DNA from: WM-3-3 sp041660045
GTDB taxonomy: Bacteria; Pseudomonadota; Gammaproteobacteria; Methylococcales; Methylomonadaceae
Length of the DNA stretch: 64,000 nucleotides
Reading direction: 5' to 3'
NCBI GenBank assembly: GCA_041660045.1
Contig: JBAZXA010000001.1
Coordinates: 186,001 to 250,000, forward strand
Positions 8,288 to 17,474 of this stretch are shown here, in pieces. The stretch's first letter is position 1. Each line of letters begins with the position of its first letter. Under the pieces are notes generated by a model. The model made no database searches and was not told the DNA's origin. It saw only the letters and a program-made list of their open reading frames with translations. A program made the position numbers and the translations under genes.

Positions 8288-8360
8288 AGCTAGTTGTTGA
8301 GTGCTTTAGAGTTATCTCAATCTATGGTCGAGATTAGTCTTCAGGTTTCAACAACTAGCT
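8288..8360. repeat. 13-bp perfect inverted repeat with nested palindrome
   Basis: AGCTAGTTGTTGA (8288-8300) and its exact reverse complement TCAACAACTAGCT (8348-8360) enclose 47 bp. That interior contains a second inverted pair, ATCTC/GAGAT. It lies just downstream of the stop codon of the glycine-rich PEP-CTERM gene (minus strand), so it would fold as a large 3'-UTR hairpin. No T-run adjoins it. A terminator variant or a mobile-element remnant are both possible. Confidence 0.6.
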
Positions 8361-8379
8361 ATAAACTATAAACGTTAAC

Positions 8380-10659
8380 TCATAGTGTTTTAGTTTTCTT
8401 TTGAGTTAATCCTAACCAGCCCATTAAGCCAGAAATAAGTAGCCAAACTCCAGAGGGTAAGGGTACGGTTGGTGTAGGATCAATGCCGGAGCCAATCGTA
8501 GAGCTACCCACGAATAGGCCTAAATCCAGGCCGGCAAGGTTGGTGGTAGAATTTAGCTCAAGGCTGAAAACCAAGTTTAGCAAGTGGTTAGCATCAGCCA
8601 AACTAGTAAGTGTGCCTAAATCTAAAGTTTTGCCATTAAATATATCGAAGGCATTACTAATATTGTCAGCACTAAAGCTAAAGCTCTCACTTAAGGTGTT
8701 ATTGACATTAAGTGAAAAAATTAAATTATCCCCAGTAGATAAAGCGCTGCCCAAGACAGGGTGTAAAAAACTAATTAACAAGTCTTCAGGATTAGCAATT
8801 TTAGAAATATCAAAATTTAAGGTCAAGGCACTTTGATAACTGTGTAAGCTTGTATCAGCTGCCGTGTTGGAAACGCTTAAGTCCGCTAACAAAATTGCTG
8901 TACTGTTTTGGTTAAAGTTATAGTTAGGGTTAACTAACGGCTCACCAGCTAATGCGGTTTGCACGTCTGTAATTTGGGGTAACACGGTGCCATACGCGGT
9001 AGCGGCCTCGCCCGCACGACTACCTGGCGTTGGCAAGCTTTGGCCTATCGTGGCCAAAGCATCGCTAATACCCGCAGATTGGTTATCAACATTTGCTTTG
9101 GCATTTAATCTAATGCCCGTCCTAGTGGCTAGTGCTGATGCTTGTGAACCGAGGCCACCATTTGCTAAAGCTTGGGAATTAGCAGTCCCCGCTAAATTTA
9201 CACCATCACCCGCATGGGCTGAAGAAATAGCCGAGGTATGGCCTAAGCTGCTTGTCGCGCTGGCATAGGCTAACGCGTCACCACCTTTGCCACCAACAGC
9301 AGTATCATTGGGGAAGCTGCCACTATTTCCGGCAGTAGCGGTGCTGCCCACTAAAACGGATTGGTCACCCGCATTTTGGCCGATGGCTTTTGAGCTGGCG
9401 TTGCCGCCGTTTGTTATTCTCGGCTCTTGGAAACTATCTGGCTCCGCGATTCCCCCACCATTTCCTCCGTTGCCGGCTTGGGCATAATCGGTAATGGTAA
9501 CTTGGCTGTTTAACGTGGAGACCGCTCTACTTTGCGTAGTAGCATTACCGCCATCATTGCCAAGTTTTACAGTAAAGGATTCGCCAAAAGTATTGTCGCC
9601 ACCTTTACCACCAATTGCAGTATTGTTAAGCGTTAGGCTCTTAGCTAGGGAATCATCAATATCAAAAGTAGAACTAGCATTACCCGCACCGCCAGCAATG
9701 CTTTCACCTATAGAGTCACCACCATTGCCAGCTACCGCAGTCTGTGACAAGCTTAGATAGCCACTGGTAAAGCCCGTAGCAGCATTATTTAGGATAGATG
9801 AAGCACCACCACCGCCTTGTGCGGCAAAGTCGCCAGAGCCGCCTGTTTGGGACACATTTACAGTCACATCTGCGCCGATAAGGGAGCTACCAAAAGCGCT
9901 AGCTGTAGCGCCACCACCGTTGCCGCCGACACCATGACGAGTGAATGGTTGGCCACCTTCGCCGCCTATTGCATTACTTGTTAATGTTAACTTTGCTGCA
10001 CTTGTGTCAACTATTAACAATCTAGAGGTGGCAGGCCCACCAGAGCTTGCAAAGTTTGCCGTTTGCCCGCCTTTGCCACCTACCGCTGTCTGTGATAAGT
10101 TTAAAAATCCGCTAGTTGAACCTGTAACCGCATTGTTTAAGGTTGAATCAGCGGCGAAACCGGCGCCAAAAAGTGTACCAATACCGTCACTGCCGCCAGC
10201 GGCACCGCCAGTTTGTTTAACGGTTACAGTTACATCTCCACCCATGGTTGACGTAGCATTCGCACGGGCAATAGCTTCACCCCCATTACCGCCATTAACA
10301 CCATCCCCGGGAAAAATGGAACCAAAACCTCCGGCTCCCCCTGTTGCTGATGCAAATGCGGAAACGTTGCCTGCGCCTGTCGCGTTAGCAAGTGCAATAC
10401 TATTTCCACCGGTGCCGCCAGGCACACTATCTGTTCCATCGCCACCTGTTCCGCCGCTAGAACTAGCAGAATTAGACGCATCGGTATTAGGTGTTGAAAA
10501 GCCGGCATCGGCAATACTATTGCCACCGGGTTGGCCATTTACGCCATTGGCTCCGCTGTCATTTACCGTGACCGCTAATACAGTTGTTGGATTAAAGCTA
10601 AGGCTTAAAGCAGCTATTGTTAAGTAATGTATGGCTAATTTGTTTTTATTATGCGGCAT
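8380..10659 (-). CDS. Large glycine-rich repeat protein with PEP-CTERM anchor
   Basis: A 759-aa exported protein. An N-terminal signal peptide (to about residue 30, ending TTVLA-VTV) is followed by about 450 residues of Gly/Ala/Asn/Ser-rich sequence. It is built from GGxGG blocks (GGAGG, GGNGG, GGKGG, GGEGG) alternating with hydrophobic strand segments such as LNLSQTAVGG and LSLSQTAVAG. A Ca-independent beta-roll/beta-solenoid is likely. A more ordinary beta-rich domain lies at about 540-720. The C-terminus is a PEP-CTERM sorting signal: VPLPSGVWLL, a transmembrane helix, and a Lys-rich end. Such proteins are processed by an exosortase; none is in this window. A GAGG ribosome site precedes the ATG. 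The ligand or function is unknown. Confidence 0.88.
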   Translation of the reverse strand: MPHNKNKLAIHYLTIAALSLSFNPTTVLAVTVNDSGANGVNGQPGGNSIADAGFSTPNTDASNSASSSGGTGGDGTDSVPGGTGGNSIALANATGAGNVSAFASATGGAGGFGSIFPGDGVNGGNGGEAIARANATSTMGGDVTVTVKQTGGAAGGSDGIGTLFGAGFAADSTLNNAVTGSTSGFLNLSQTAVGGKGGQTANFASSGGPATSRLLIVDTSAAKLTLTSNAIGGEGGQPFTRHGVGGNGGGATASAFGSSLIGADVTVNVSQTGGSGDFAAQGGGGASSILNNAATGFTSGYLSLSQTAVAGNGGDSIGESIAGGAGNASSTFDIDDSLAKSLTLNNTAIGGKGGDNTFGESFTVKLGNDGGNATTQSRAVSTLNSQVTITDYAQAGNGGNGGGIAEPDSFQEPRITNGGNASSKAIGQNAGDQSVLVGSTATAGNSGSFPNDTAVGGKGGDALAYASATSSLGHTSAISSAHAGDGVNLAGTANSQALANGGLGSQASALATRTGIRLNAKANVDNQSAGISDALATIGQSLPTPGSRAGEAATAYGTVLPQITDVQTALAGEPLVNPNYNFNQNSTAILLADLSVSNTAADTSLHSYQSALTLNFDISKIANPEDLLISFLHPVLGSALSTGDNLIFSLNVNNTLSESFSFSADNISNAFDIFNGKTLDLGTLTSLADANHLLNLVFSLELNSTTNLAGLDLGLFVGSSTIGSGIDPTPTVPLPSGVWLLISGLMGWLGLTQKKTKTL

Positions 10660-11162
10660 GATTTACCTCATTTAGATATTGATGTGGGTAGGGCTCTTTG
10701 AAACTATTCTGGTTTAGCTAAACATTCTTTGGGCTTATGGGCTGAGCAGATGGTGTTTAATATGAAATCAAACGGATAACCTCTGTTGTCAGCATGGCTG
10801 ATTCTACTCCCAAACATAATGGTAATCTAAACTTTTTAAATTTAGGTTAATAGTCGACACGGCATTGGTTGTGATTATGGTGATTTTATACGGGGAGCAT
10901 CCTCCTAATTAACGCTGTTTAAACAAAAGCAAGGCGATAGTTTTGAAGATTATGACACTATATACCATATAAAAATTCAGGTTGTATTACAGCTGCTAGT
11001 TGCTATCAAAATATCTATCTAAACGATTACAAAATAGTGTAAACACATTTCGGTTATCCTTAACACTAAGGATGCAATAAGATGTGGTTAAAGTTTGGTT
11101 TTCTATGATTCTTAAGTTAGATCATTAGCCAGACATTATTAATTTTTAGATAGGCCATAAAG
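10660..11162. other. 503-bp intergenic region, divergent promoters expected
   Basis: A/T-rich spacer between the minus-strand PEP-CTERM gene and the plus-strand AI-2E permease gene, so it should hold both promoters. I see no convincing open reading frame with a ribosome site, no tRNA and no strong terminator-like hairpin. No sigma54 (-24/-12) element, which drives some PEP-CTERM genes, was recognised. Confidence 0.5.
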
Positions 11163-12272
11163 ATGAGCAAGTTAATAGGTCAACCAGCCGTGCGTTATCT
11201 TATACCGGGCGTTTTTTTAACGGGGCTTTTACTGCTTAGTTATCAAGTGCTAAGCGAATTTATAATCACTATTATAGGTTCATTGATATTGGCTTATATT
11301 TGTTGGCCGCCTTATCGGGGGCTGAGAAAAAGGCTACAAAATCAAGCTAGTTTGAGCGCAGCCATAATGGCTTTACTGATTACTTGCTTTATCTGTATGA
11401 CGATATTTTGGTTGGCCTCATTATTACAAGATGAAGTTAAAATGGCTTACCAAGCTTTAGTGAATAATTACAGCCAGAATAATTTTAAATTGCCTAGCGC
11501 GATACACCGTTTACCTTGGTTGGCTGAATATCTGCAAGGTTGGGTTGATCAGGTTAATCATGATAGGGCGCAATTAATGACCCAGATTGTTGAGTGGATA
11601 AAGCAATGGTTGGGTCAATTTACCCAGTTTTTAGGCGGAATAGGTAATTATTTGCTTAAATTGGGTTTGGTTCCGATTATAGTGTTTTTTTGCTTTCGTG
11701 ATGGTGATGAGGCAGTTAAGCAAATGCATCGCGGTTTAATACATTTTCTGGGTAAATATCAAAACTTTTATCTACAAGCCGTGGCTGACACTACCCGTGC
11801 GGTGGTTTATGGCCAAGTTTTAGCAGCAATTGGGCAGGGTGTGGCTGCTGGTATAGGATATGCTGTGGCCGGCGTGCAAGCACCTGCTTTGTTTGGCGCT
11901 ATCACCGCGTTGCTAGGGCTAGTACCCATGGGGGCAATGCTAGTTTGGGTATCGATTAGTGTCGCATTACTATTAATTGGTGAGTTATTTTGGGGAGTTG
12001 GCTTATTGATTTGGGGGTTTTTAGTGATTAGTACCATTGATAATTTTATTCGGCCTATTGTCATTAGCGGAACCAGCCAAGTGCCCTTTTTGTTAGTGAT
12101 GTTTGGCGTGATTGGAGGCCTAAAAGCCTATGGGCCAATTGGTTTATTTTTGGGGCCGATAATTTTGTCGGTTTTATTATCCGTGTGGCAGGCTTGGCTT
12201 AAATTACAAAATGAGGATGTAGAACAAATGCTGGCTGAACAAAAACTTGAGGATGTATCTAAGCCAAGCTAA
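11163..12272 (+). CDS. AI-2E family membrane transporter (YdiK/PerM type)
   Basis: A 369-aa polytopic inner-membrane protein of the AI-2E transporter family. Two N-terminal helices (about 13-50) and a third (about 62-85) precede a ~70-residue amphipathic soluble stretch. A cluster of helices then runs from about 155 to 345, with the conserved GLVPMGAMLVWV and later PIVISG and PFLLVMFGVIGGLKAYGPIGLFLGP blocks (last one given for position: ~300-335). Family members have been linked to autoinducer or ion export, but the substrate is mostly unproven. It stands alone, with a 220-bp gap before the ABC permease gene. Confidence 0.85.
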   Translation: MSKLIGQPAVRYLIPGVFLTGLLLLSYQVLSEFIITIIGSLILAYICWPPYRGLRKRLQNQASLSAAIMALLITCFICMTIFWLASLLQDEVKMAYQALVNNYSQNNFKLPSAIHRLPWLAEYLQGWVDQVNHDRAQLMTQIVEWIKQWLGQFTQFLGGIGNYLLKLGLVPIIVFFCFRDGDEAVKQMHRGLIHFLGKYQNFYLQAVADTTRAVVYGQVLAAIGQGVAAGIGYAVAGVQAPALFGAITALLGLVPMGAMLVWVSISVALLLIGELFWGVGLLIWGFLVISTIDNFIRPIVISGTSQVPFLLVMFGVIGGLKAYGPIGLFLGPIILSVLLSVWQAWLKLQNEDVEQMLAEQKLEDVSKPS

Positions 12273-12493
12273 TAGCTTGGCCCATGCCGAGGCGTTGCGC
12301 GATAGGTTAAAAGCTTTGCAATATAGCGGTGCAATAAAAAGTCCGGCCTGGGTAACTAGGATTAATTAGCCAGATGCTTTAATATTGGCTATCAAACTAA
12401 TTTTTAAAGATTGGGTTTAAGGCTAGGTTTGTGAGGCTGTTAACTGGTATACCGCAATTGAGATTGATCAGGCAAAACATAGGCTAATACGAG

Positions 12494-13834
12494 ATGGTAA
12501 TACTTTGGACCGATGCGCTTATATATTTCCTGTTGGCTGTTATTGGCATTTTTGGCTTTTATTTACGTGATAAAGTCCATATTAAGCGTCCATTGTATCA
12601 ACTTGGCAATAGCGTCACGGCGATGGTGTCATTAGTGGTGTTAATGTTTTTTTTAGTGATAGGCTTACTGGATTCCATACATTATAAATCAGTCACTAAT
12701 CCTAACCATGACATAGTTAGCCTATTGGATGAAATGCTTACGCCCTTGCGTGAACATAATGAAAAAACCTATTCAGCACCACTTTCGGCATTTTTATACA
12801 GCAAAGAAATGATGGCTTTACCCGATGGTAGCCAACAATGGAATTATCCTCGGCTAAGTTTTGGTGGTGCCCATTTACAAAATCCAGCCGAAGAACGTGT
12901 TACCGATGTCGCAATTAAGGCTGTAGTCGGTCTTACAGGCGGAGCGGTACTGGTTTTCTTGCTTATGCTATTGTGTGGGCTGTTATTTAAGGCTAAACGC
13001 CAACAATTATTTGGTAGGCAAAGCGCTTTAGCGGTATGGTTTAGCGTCTTGGTGTTGACAGCACTGTCTTGTTGTTTGATGTATTTATCCCTGTTCTACC
13101 ACGTTTTTGGCACAGATAAAGTTGGCGAAGATGTATTTTATCAAACGCTAAAAAGTATCCGTACCGGATTGGTAATAGGTACTTTAACCACCTTAGTCAT
13201 GTTACCAATGGCGATTTCATTTGGCATTGTGGCAGGTTATTTTAGGGGATGGCTGGATGACATTATCCAATATTTGTACACGACATTAAATTCTATCCCC
13301 AGTGTATTATTGATTGCCGCTTCCATTTTAACAGTGCAAGTTTACATGGCGAATCATGAGCAGGCTTATACCAGTGTTTTAGTACGCTCTGACACACGGC
13401 TTTTGTTTTTATGTCTGATTTTAGGGATTACCAGCTGGACTGGATTGTGCCGATTACTTAGGGCTGAAACCTTAAAGCTGCGGGAGATGGAATATGTGCA
13501 AGCGGCACAAGCTTTGGGCGTAACCCATATTACGATTTTGTGGCGGCACATATTGCCCAATGTGATGCATATTGTATTGATCTCTGTCGTCCTTGATTTT
13601 AGCGCCTTAGTCTTGGCTGAAGCGGTATTATCGTATATCAATATTGGCGTAGACCCGACAACCTATAGCTGGGGTAATATGATAAATGGCGCGCGCTTAG
13701 AAATGGCACGGGAGCCTGTGGTTTGGTGGTCATTAGCCGCGTCTTTTATTTTTATGTTTACTTTAGTATTGGCGGCTAATTTGTTTGCTGACAAAGTTCG
13801 GGATGCCTTTGACCCAAGGCAAGCACAACGATAA
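12494..13834 (+). CDS. Peptide-type ABC transporter permease, OppC/DppC-like
   Basis: A 446-aa inner-membrane permease. The binding-protein-dependent transport domain is in the C-terminal half, with the EAA loop (EYVQAAQALGV...ILWRHILPN) at about 335-355 that docks on the ATPase. The N-terminal half is larger than in ordinary OppC: two or three helices, with a periplasmic stretch between about 60 and 140. The stop codon overlaps the ATG of the OppDF-like ATPase (TAATG). No OppA or OppB gene is adjacent; matching partners lie at 53-56 kb. The substrate is unknown; oligopeptides are the default guess. Confidence 0.9.
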   Translation: MVILWTDALIYFLLAVIGIFGFYLRDKVHIKRPLYQLGNSVTAMVSLVVLMFFLVIGLLDSIHYKSVTNPNHDIVSLLDEMLTPLREHNEKTYSAPLSAFLYSKEMMALPDGSQQWNYPRLSFGGAHLQNPAEERVTDVAIKAVVGLTGGAVLVFLLMLLCGLLFKAKRQQLFGRQSALAVWFSVLVLTALSCCLMYLSLFYHVFGTDKVGEDVFYQTLKSIRTGLVIGTLTTLVMLPMAISFGIVAGYFRGWLDDIIQYLYTTLNSIPSVLLIAASILTVQVYMANHEQAYTSVLVRSDTRLLFLCLILGITSWTGLCRLLRAETLKLREMEYVQAAQALGVTHITILWRHILPNVMHIVLISVVLDFSALVLAEAVLSYINIGVDPTTYSWGNMINGARLEMAREPVVWWSLAASFIFMFTLVLAANLFADKVRDAFDPRQAQR

Positions 13835-15432
13835 TGCAAACCATACTTTCCGTTAAGCATTTAAGCATCAGCTTTGGTGTCGGCCACAAAGTAGTTGACG
13901 ACATAAGTTTTACTATTAACGCCGGTGAGACGTTTGCCTTAGTGGGTGAGTCTGGCTCTGGAAAATCAGTCACGGCTTTATCAGTGTTAAGACTATTACC
14001 ACAGCAAGCAAAGCTCCAAGCCGAGGCTATCGATTTACAAAATGAAAATTTGCTGAGGCAACCTGAAATTGAGTTTTGCAAAATTCGTGGTAAACGCATA
14101 GGCTTTATTTTTCAGGATCCTATGTCCTCATTAAACCCCGTCATGAGCATTGGTGATCAGATCGAAGAAGCCTTAACCGAACACTCTATAGCAGTAGCAA
14201 ATACCAAACAACGGGTGTTGGAACTGCTTAAACAAGTAGAGTTGCCTAACCCTGAGCAAAAAATAAAGGCTTACCCACACCAATTGTCTGGTGGACAGCG
14301 GCAACGTGTAATGATTGCCATTGCCTTGGCGAGTGAGCCCAATTTATTGATTGCGGATGAACCCACAACGGCATTAGATGTTACGATACAAGCCCAAATC
14401 TTAGTATTATTAAAAAAGATACAGCAACAAACTAATATGGCTTTATGGCTAATTAGCCATGATTTAGCCTTGGTCTCAACCATGGCTGACCGTATTGCTG
14501 TGATGCAGCAGGGTAAAATTGTTGAAACCGGGCTATGTCATGACTTGTTTAACCATCCACAACATGTTTACACGCAGAAACTTTTAGCGGCTTTGCCAGC
14601 CATGCAAAGTTGCTTAAGAAAGCCTGGGGCTGAAACGCCTGTGCTTTTGGAAGTAAAACAGTTTTGTTGCTATTACCCAATCAGAAAAGGCATTTTTCAG
14701 CGTGTGGTGGATTATGTAAAAGCTGTCGATGATGTCAGTTTTAAATTACAGCGTGGAAAAACATTAGCTTTGGTTGGTGAATCAGGGTGCGGTAAGACAA
14801 CGCTGGGGAAAGGCTTGTTAAATTTAATCGCCGGAAATAAGGGTCAAGTTTTATTGGATGGTATAGACCTAGCTACGTTAACCGGTAAACAATTAAGGCA
14901 AAAACGCTCTGATATGCAAATTGTTTTTCAAGATCCGTTTTCCTCTATGAATCCGCGCATGCTAGTTGGCGATATTATTGCTGAAGGTTTGTTGTCTTTG
15001 CATCCAGATGTCGATGCATACAACCGACAACAGAAAGTGGCTCGCTTGTTAGGGCAGGTGGGTTTGCCGTTAGAGTCTTCTGGCCGTTATCCACATGAGT
15101 TTTCGGGTGGGCAAAGACAGCGGATCTGTATAGCAAGGGCTTTGGCCGTTGAACCTAAGCTTATAATTTGTGATGAACCTACTAGTGCTTTAGACGTCTC
15201 AGTACAAGCCCAAATTATCGTTTTATTAAAAAAACTTCAACAAGAGCAGGGGTTAAGCTATTTGTTCATTACCCATAATCTTGCTGTAGTTGCAGAAATT
15301 GCAGATGAAGTTGCTGTCATGTATAAAGGCAAAATAATTGAATTTGGCAATGTAGAGCAAGTTTTAACTCAACCGCAACACAGTTATACGCAAAAATTAT
15401 TGGCAGCTGTGCCAGAACTAAAGCGGCAGTAG
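13834..15432 (+). CDS. Fused OppD-OppF type ABC ATPase
   Basis: A 532-aa protein with two complete nucleotide-binding domains. Domain 1 has Walker A GESGSGKS (~37), signature LSGGQRQR (~150) and Walker B LLIADEPTTALD. Domain 2 has Walker A GESGCGKTT (~315), signature FSGGQRQR (~425) and LIICDEPTSALD. The C-terminal extensions after each domain resemble OppD/OppF. It energises a binding-protein-dependent importer together with the overlapping permease upstream. This fused arrangement is seen in YejF- and GsiA-like importers. yeiP follows 28 bp later. Confidence 0.95.
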   Translation: MQTILSVKHLSISFGVGHKVVDDISFTINAGETFALVGESGSGKSVTALSVLRLLPQQAKLQAEAIDLQNENLLRQPEIEFCKIRGKRIGFIFQDPMSSLNPVMSIGDQIEEALTEHSIAVANTKQRVLELLKQVELPNPEQKIKAYPHQLSGGQRQRVMIAIALASEPNLLIADEPTTALDVTIQAQILVLLKKIQQQTNMALWLISHDLALVSTMADRIAVMQQGKIVETGLCHDLFNHPQHVYTQKLLAALPAMQSCLRKPGAETPVLLEVKQFCCYYPIRKGIFQRVVDYVKAVDDVSFKLQRGKTLALVGESGCGKTTLGKGLLNLIAGNKGQVLLDGIDLATLTGKQLRQKRSDMQIVFQDPFSSMNPRMLVGDIIAEGLLSLHPDVDAYNRQQKVARLLGQVGLPLESSGRYPHEFSGGQRQRICIARALAVEPKLIICDEPTSALDVSVQAQIIVLLKKLQQEQGLSYLFITHNLAVVAEIADEVAVMYKGKIIEFGNVEQVLTQPQHSYTQKLLAAVPELKRQ

Positions 15433-15460
15433 ATTAAATTTATAAACTTAAGGGGTAGAA

Positions 15461-16027
15461 GTGGTAAAGGCGAGTGATTTAAAAAAAGGTATAGTTGTAG
15501 AAATTAACGGTTTACCTTATGTTGTAAAGCAAGTGGATGTGAGAAGCCCCTCTTCGCGGGGTGCAAATACCTTATATAAGGTTAGGTTTAATAACCTCAA
15601 AACGGGTCAAAAGCTAGATGAAACCTTAAAAGGTGATGACATCTTTAAAGAACCGGATTATGTAAGGGTAAAGGTACAGTATTCGTATATTGATGATGAT
15701 AATTACATTTTCATGAACGAAGAAGATTACAGCCAATACAGTATAAAAGCCGATGATATAGAAGAACAAAAAGGCTTTTTAACCGAAGGTTTAGAAGGTA
15801 TAGTTGCGTTATTGGTAGATGATATCTTATTAACGATAGAGCTACCGGCCACCGTATCCATGCAGATTTTAGAGACGGCGCCCTGTATAAAAGGTGCCAC
15901 AGCTACCGGGCGCACAAAGCCTGCTAGATTAACAACCGGTATTGAAATTCAAGTGCCTGAATACCTTGAAAATAATGAACTAATAAAAGTCAATACGAGC
16001 ACTGGGAAATTTATGTCCCGCGCTTAA
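15461..16027 (+). CDS. yeiP: Elongation factor P-like protein YeiP (EfpL)
   Basis: A 188-aa three-domain EF-P paralogue that binds the ribosome and eases translation of stalling sequences. It has the N-terminal KOW-like domain (KKGIVVEINGLPYVVK), an OB domain, and the C-terminal signature CIKGATATGRTKPARLTTG. The tip loop reads SPSSRGAN, with Arg at residue 33 where true EF-P has a modifiable Lys; this separates YeiP/EfpL from EF-P. The start is GTG at 15461, with AAGGGG upstream. It lies between transporter genes and rlmG, which fits a translation-related pair with rlmG. Confidence 0.93.
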   Translation: MVKASDLKKGIVVEINGLPYVVKQVDVRSPSSRGANTLYKVRFNNLKTGQKLDETLKGDDIFKEPDYVRVKVQYSYIDDDNYIFMNEEDYSQYSIKADDIEEQKGFLTEGLEGIVALLVDDILLTIELPATVSMQILETAPCIKGATATGRTKPARLTTGIEIQVPEYLENNELIKVNTSTGKFMSRA

Positions 16028-16045
16028 CTAAGCGCTTATTTTCCA

Positions 16046-17203
16046 ATGTCTTCAGACAGTCTAGCCAGCCAGATTTTATCAGTACCACAGGGGCGTTTTC
16101 AATTACAACGTTTACCAAAGCGCCCGCGTGAGTTGCTTCAAGCTTGGGATGCGGCAGACGAATATTTACTAGCCTATGCTGATACTATGCTAACCGCCTC
16201 GGCTATCAATAATGTATTAATTGTTAATGATAGTTTTGGTGCATTAGCTATCGCACTCAATGCTTATAAGCCTGAAGTATGGTCAGATTCTTATTTATCC
16301 CAGCAAGCAACCCAACTAAATTTAGCGGGTAATGACATTTCTGAATTAAATATCCGTTGCATTAATAGTTTAGAAGTACCTACTAAATCAATGCAGTGGG
16401 TGTTTATTAAAGTCCCTAAGACACTCGCATTATTAGAAGATCAATTGATTAAACTGCAGCCATTTTTAACAGCGAGTACGCAAATTGTAGTCGCTGGTAT
16501 GGTTAAGTTAATGCCTAGTTCTATATGGAAACTTATTGGGCGTATTATTGGTGAAACCACGACTTCTCTAGCGCAAAAAAAAGCCCGGTTAATTTTTGCA
16601 AAACCTAATATAAAAGCTAGCTATTTGCCAAATCCTTATCCAATCCGTTATCAACTTGAAGAAACCGAATTTACTATTGTTAATCATGCCAATGTGTTTT
16701 CACGCGATAGCTTAGATATCGGCACGCGCTTTTTTCTACAACATCTGCCTATTAATGCTAACGCGCGAACAATAGTCGATTTAGGTTGTGGTAACGGAGT
16801 TTTAGGACTAATGGCTGCGGTAAAGAATCTGCAAGCTGAGTTGCATTTTGTGGATGAATCCTTCATGGCTGTGGCTTCAGCGCGTGAAAACTTTTACCAG
16901 GCATTTGGTGCTAGTCGTAGCGTAAGTTTTCATGTTGCCAATGGCTTGGAAAGTTTTATTGAAGAAACTGTAGATTTAATTTTATGCAATCCACCTTTCC
17001 ATCAGCAAAATGCCATCGGTGATCATATTGCTCATAGCTTTTTTAAGGAATCATTACGCGTGTTATCACGTCAAGGGCAGTTATGGGTGGTAGGTAATCG
17101 ACATCTGAATTATCAGCAGCAGCTGAGCAAACTGTTTAATAAAACCCGCATCGTTGCGGTAAACGCTAAATTTATCATCTGGCAAGCGGGATGCCAGCAA
17201 TAG
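16046..17203 (+). CDS. rlmG: 23S rRNA (guanine1835-N2)-methyltransferase RlmG
   Basis: SAM-dependent rRNA methyltransferase of the RlmG/RsmC family, 385 aa. A degenerate N-terminal methyltransferase-like domain (1-~190) precedes the catalytic domain. The SAM-binding motif VDLGCGNGVLGL is near 244-255, the acidic DES near 271, and the catalytic NPPFHQ near 314, which is typical of N2-guanine methyltransferases. Length and the start of the conserved domain (RFQLQRLPKRPRE) favour RlmG over RsmC (~340 aa). It begins 18 bp after yeiP and probably shares its transcript. Confidence 0.9.
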   Translation: MSSDSLASQILSVPQGRFQLQRLPKRPRELLQAWDAADEYLLAYADTMLTASAINNVLIVNDSFGALAIALNAYKPEVWSDSYLSQQATQLNLAGNDISELNIRCINSLEVPTKSMQWVFIKVPKTLALLEDQLIKLQPFLTASTQIVVAGMVKLMPSSIWKLIGRIIGETTTSLAQKKARLIFAKPNIKASYLPNPYPIRYQLEETEFTIVNHANVFSRDSLDIGTRFFLQHLPINANARTIVDLGCGNGVLGLMAAVKNLQAELHFVDESFMAVASARENFYQAFGASRSVSFHVANGLESFIEETVDLILCNPPFHQQNAIGDHIAHSFFKESLRVLSRQGQLWVVGNRHLNYQQQLSKLFNKTRIVAVNAKFIIWQAGCQQ

Positions 17204-17208
17204 TGGCA

Positions 17209-17246
17209 CAAAAAAAAGCCCCCTAAGCGGTTTGGCTTGGGGGGCT
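17209..17246 (-). terminator. Intrinsic terminator of the 50-aa gene
   Basis: On the minus strand AGCCCCC and AAGC segments pair with their partners to form a long G/C stem (arms 17217-17228 and 17235-17246). It is followed by a run of eight T residues (A-run 17209-17216 on plus). There is no T-run on the plus-strand side, so it is oriented to stop minus-strand transcription, i.e. the small gene at 17322-17474. Confidence 0.85.
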
Positions 17247-17321
17247 ACCAGCGTAAATTCACGCTGTTCCAGGGAAGTACTACAGGAGGTAAACGGTAAA
17301 GCGGTAAATTGGTACAAAACC

Positions 17322-17474
17322 TTAGTTGTTTATATTGCGATTAACAAAGATGTTGCTTAGAATGGCTGCGCCAGCAAATAAAATTGTTGAAACTACAAAC
17401 TCACCTGAAACGAATCCAAAGATTCCGCTTATAAACATGAGTCCCGTGAAAATGTCTTTTTTAAATTCAGTCAT
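17322..17474 (-). CDS. Small membrane protein, 50 aa, uncharacterised
   Basis: A short gene that standard length cut-offs miss. ATG at 17474 is preceded by AAGGAG with a 6-7 nt spacing. It encodes 50 residues, starting MTEFKKDIFTGLMF and ending RNINN. A charged N-terminus is followed by two hydrophobic segments (about 9-24 and 26-45) with a Gly/Glu break, so a small two-helix inner-membrane protein is likely. It has its own sigma70-like promoter (17523-17551) and intrinsic terminator (17209-17246), making a compact monocistronic unit. I do not recognise the family. Confidence 0.72.
   Translation of the reverse strand: MTEFKKDIFTGLMFISGIFGFVSGEFVVSTILFAGAAILSNIFVNRNINN

Noticed and set aside
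9941..10627. Long open frame (228 codons) antisense to the glycine-rich PEP-CTERM gene
   Set aside because: A by-product of GGx codon repeats, whose complement is rich in Pro/Ala codons; no ribosome site or family features.
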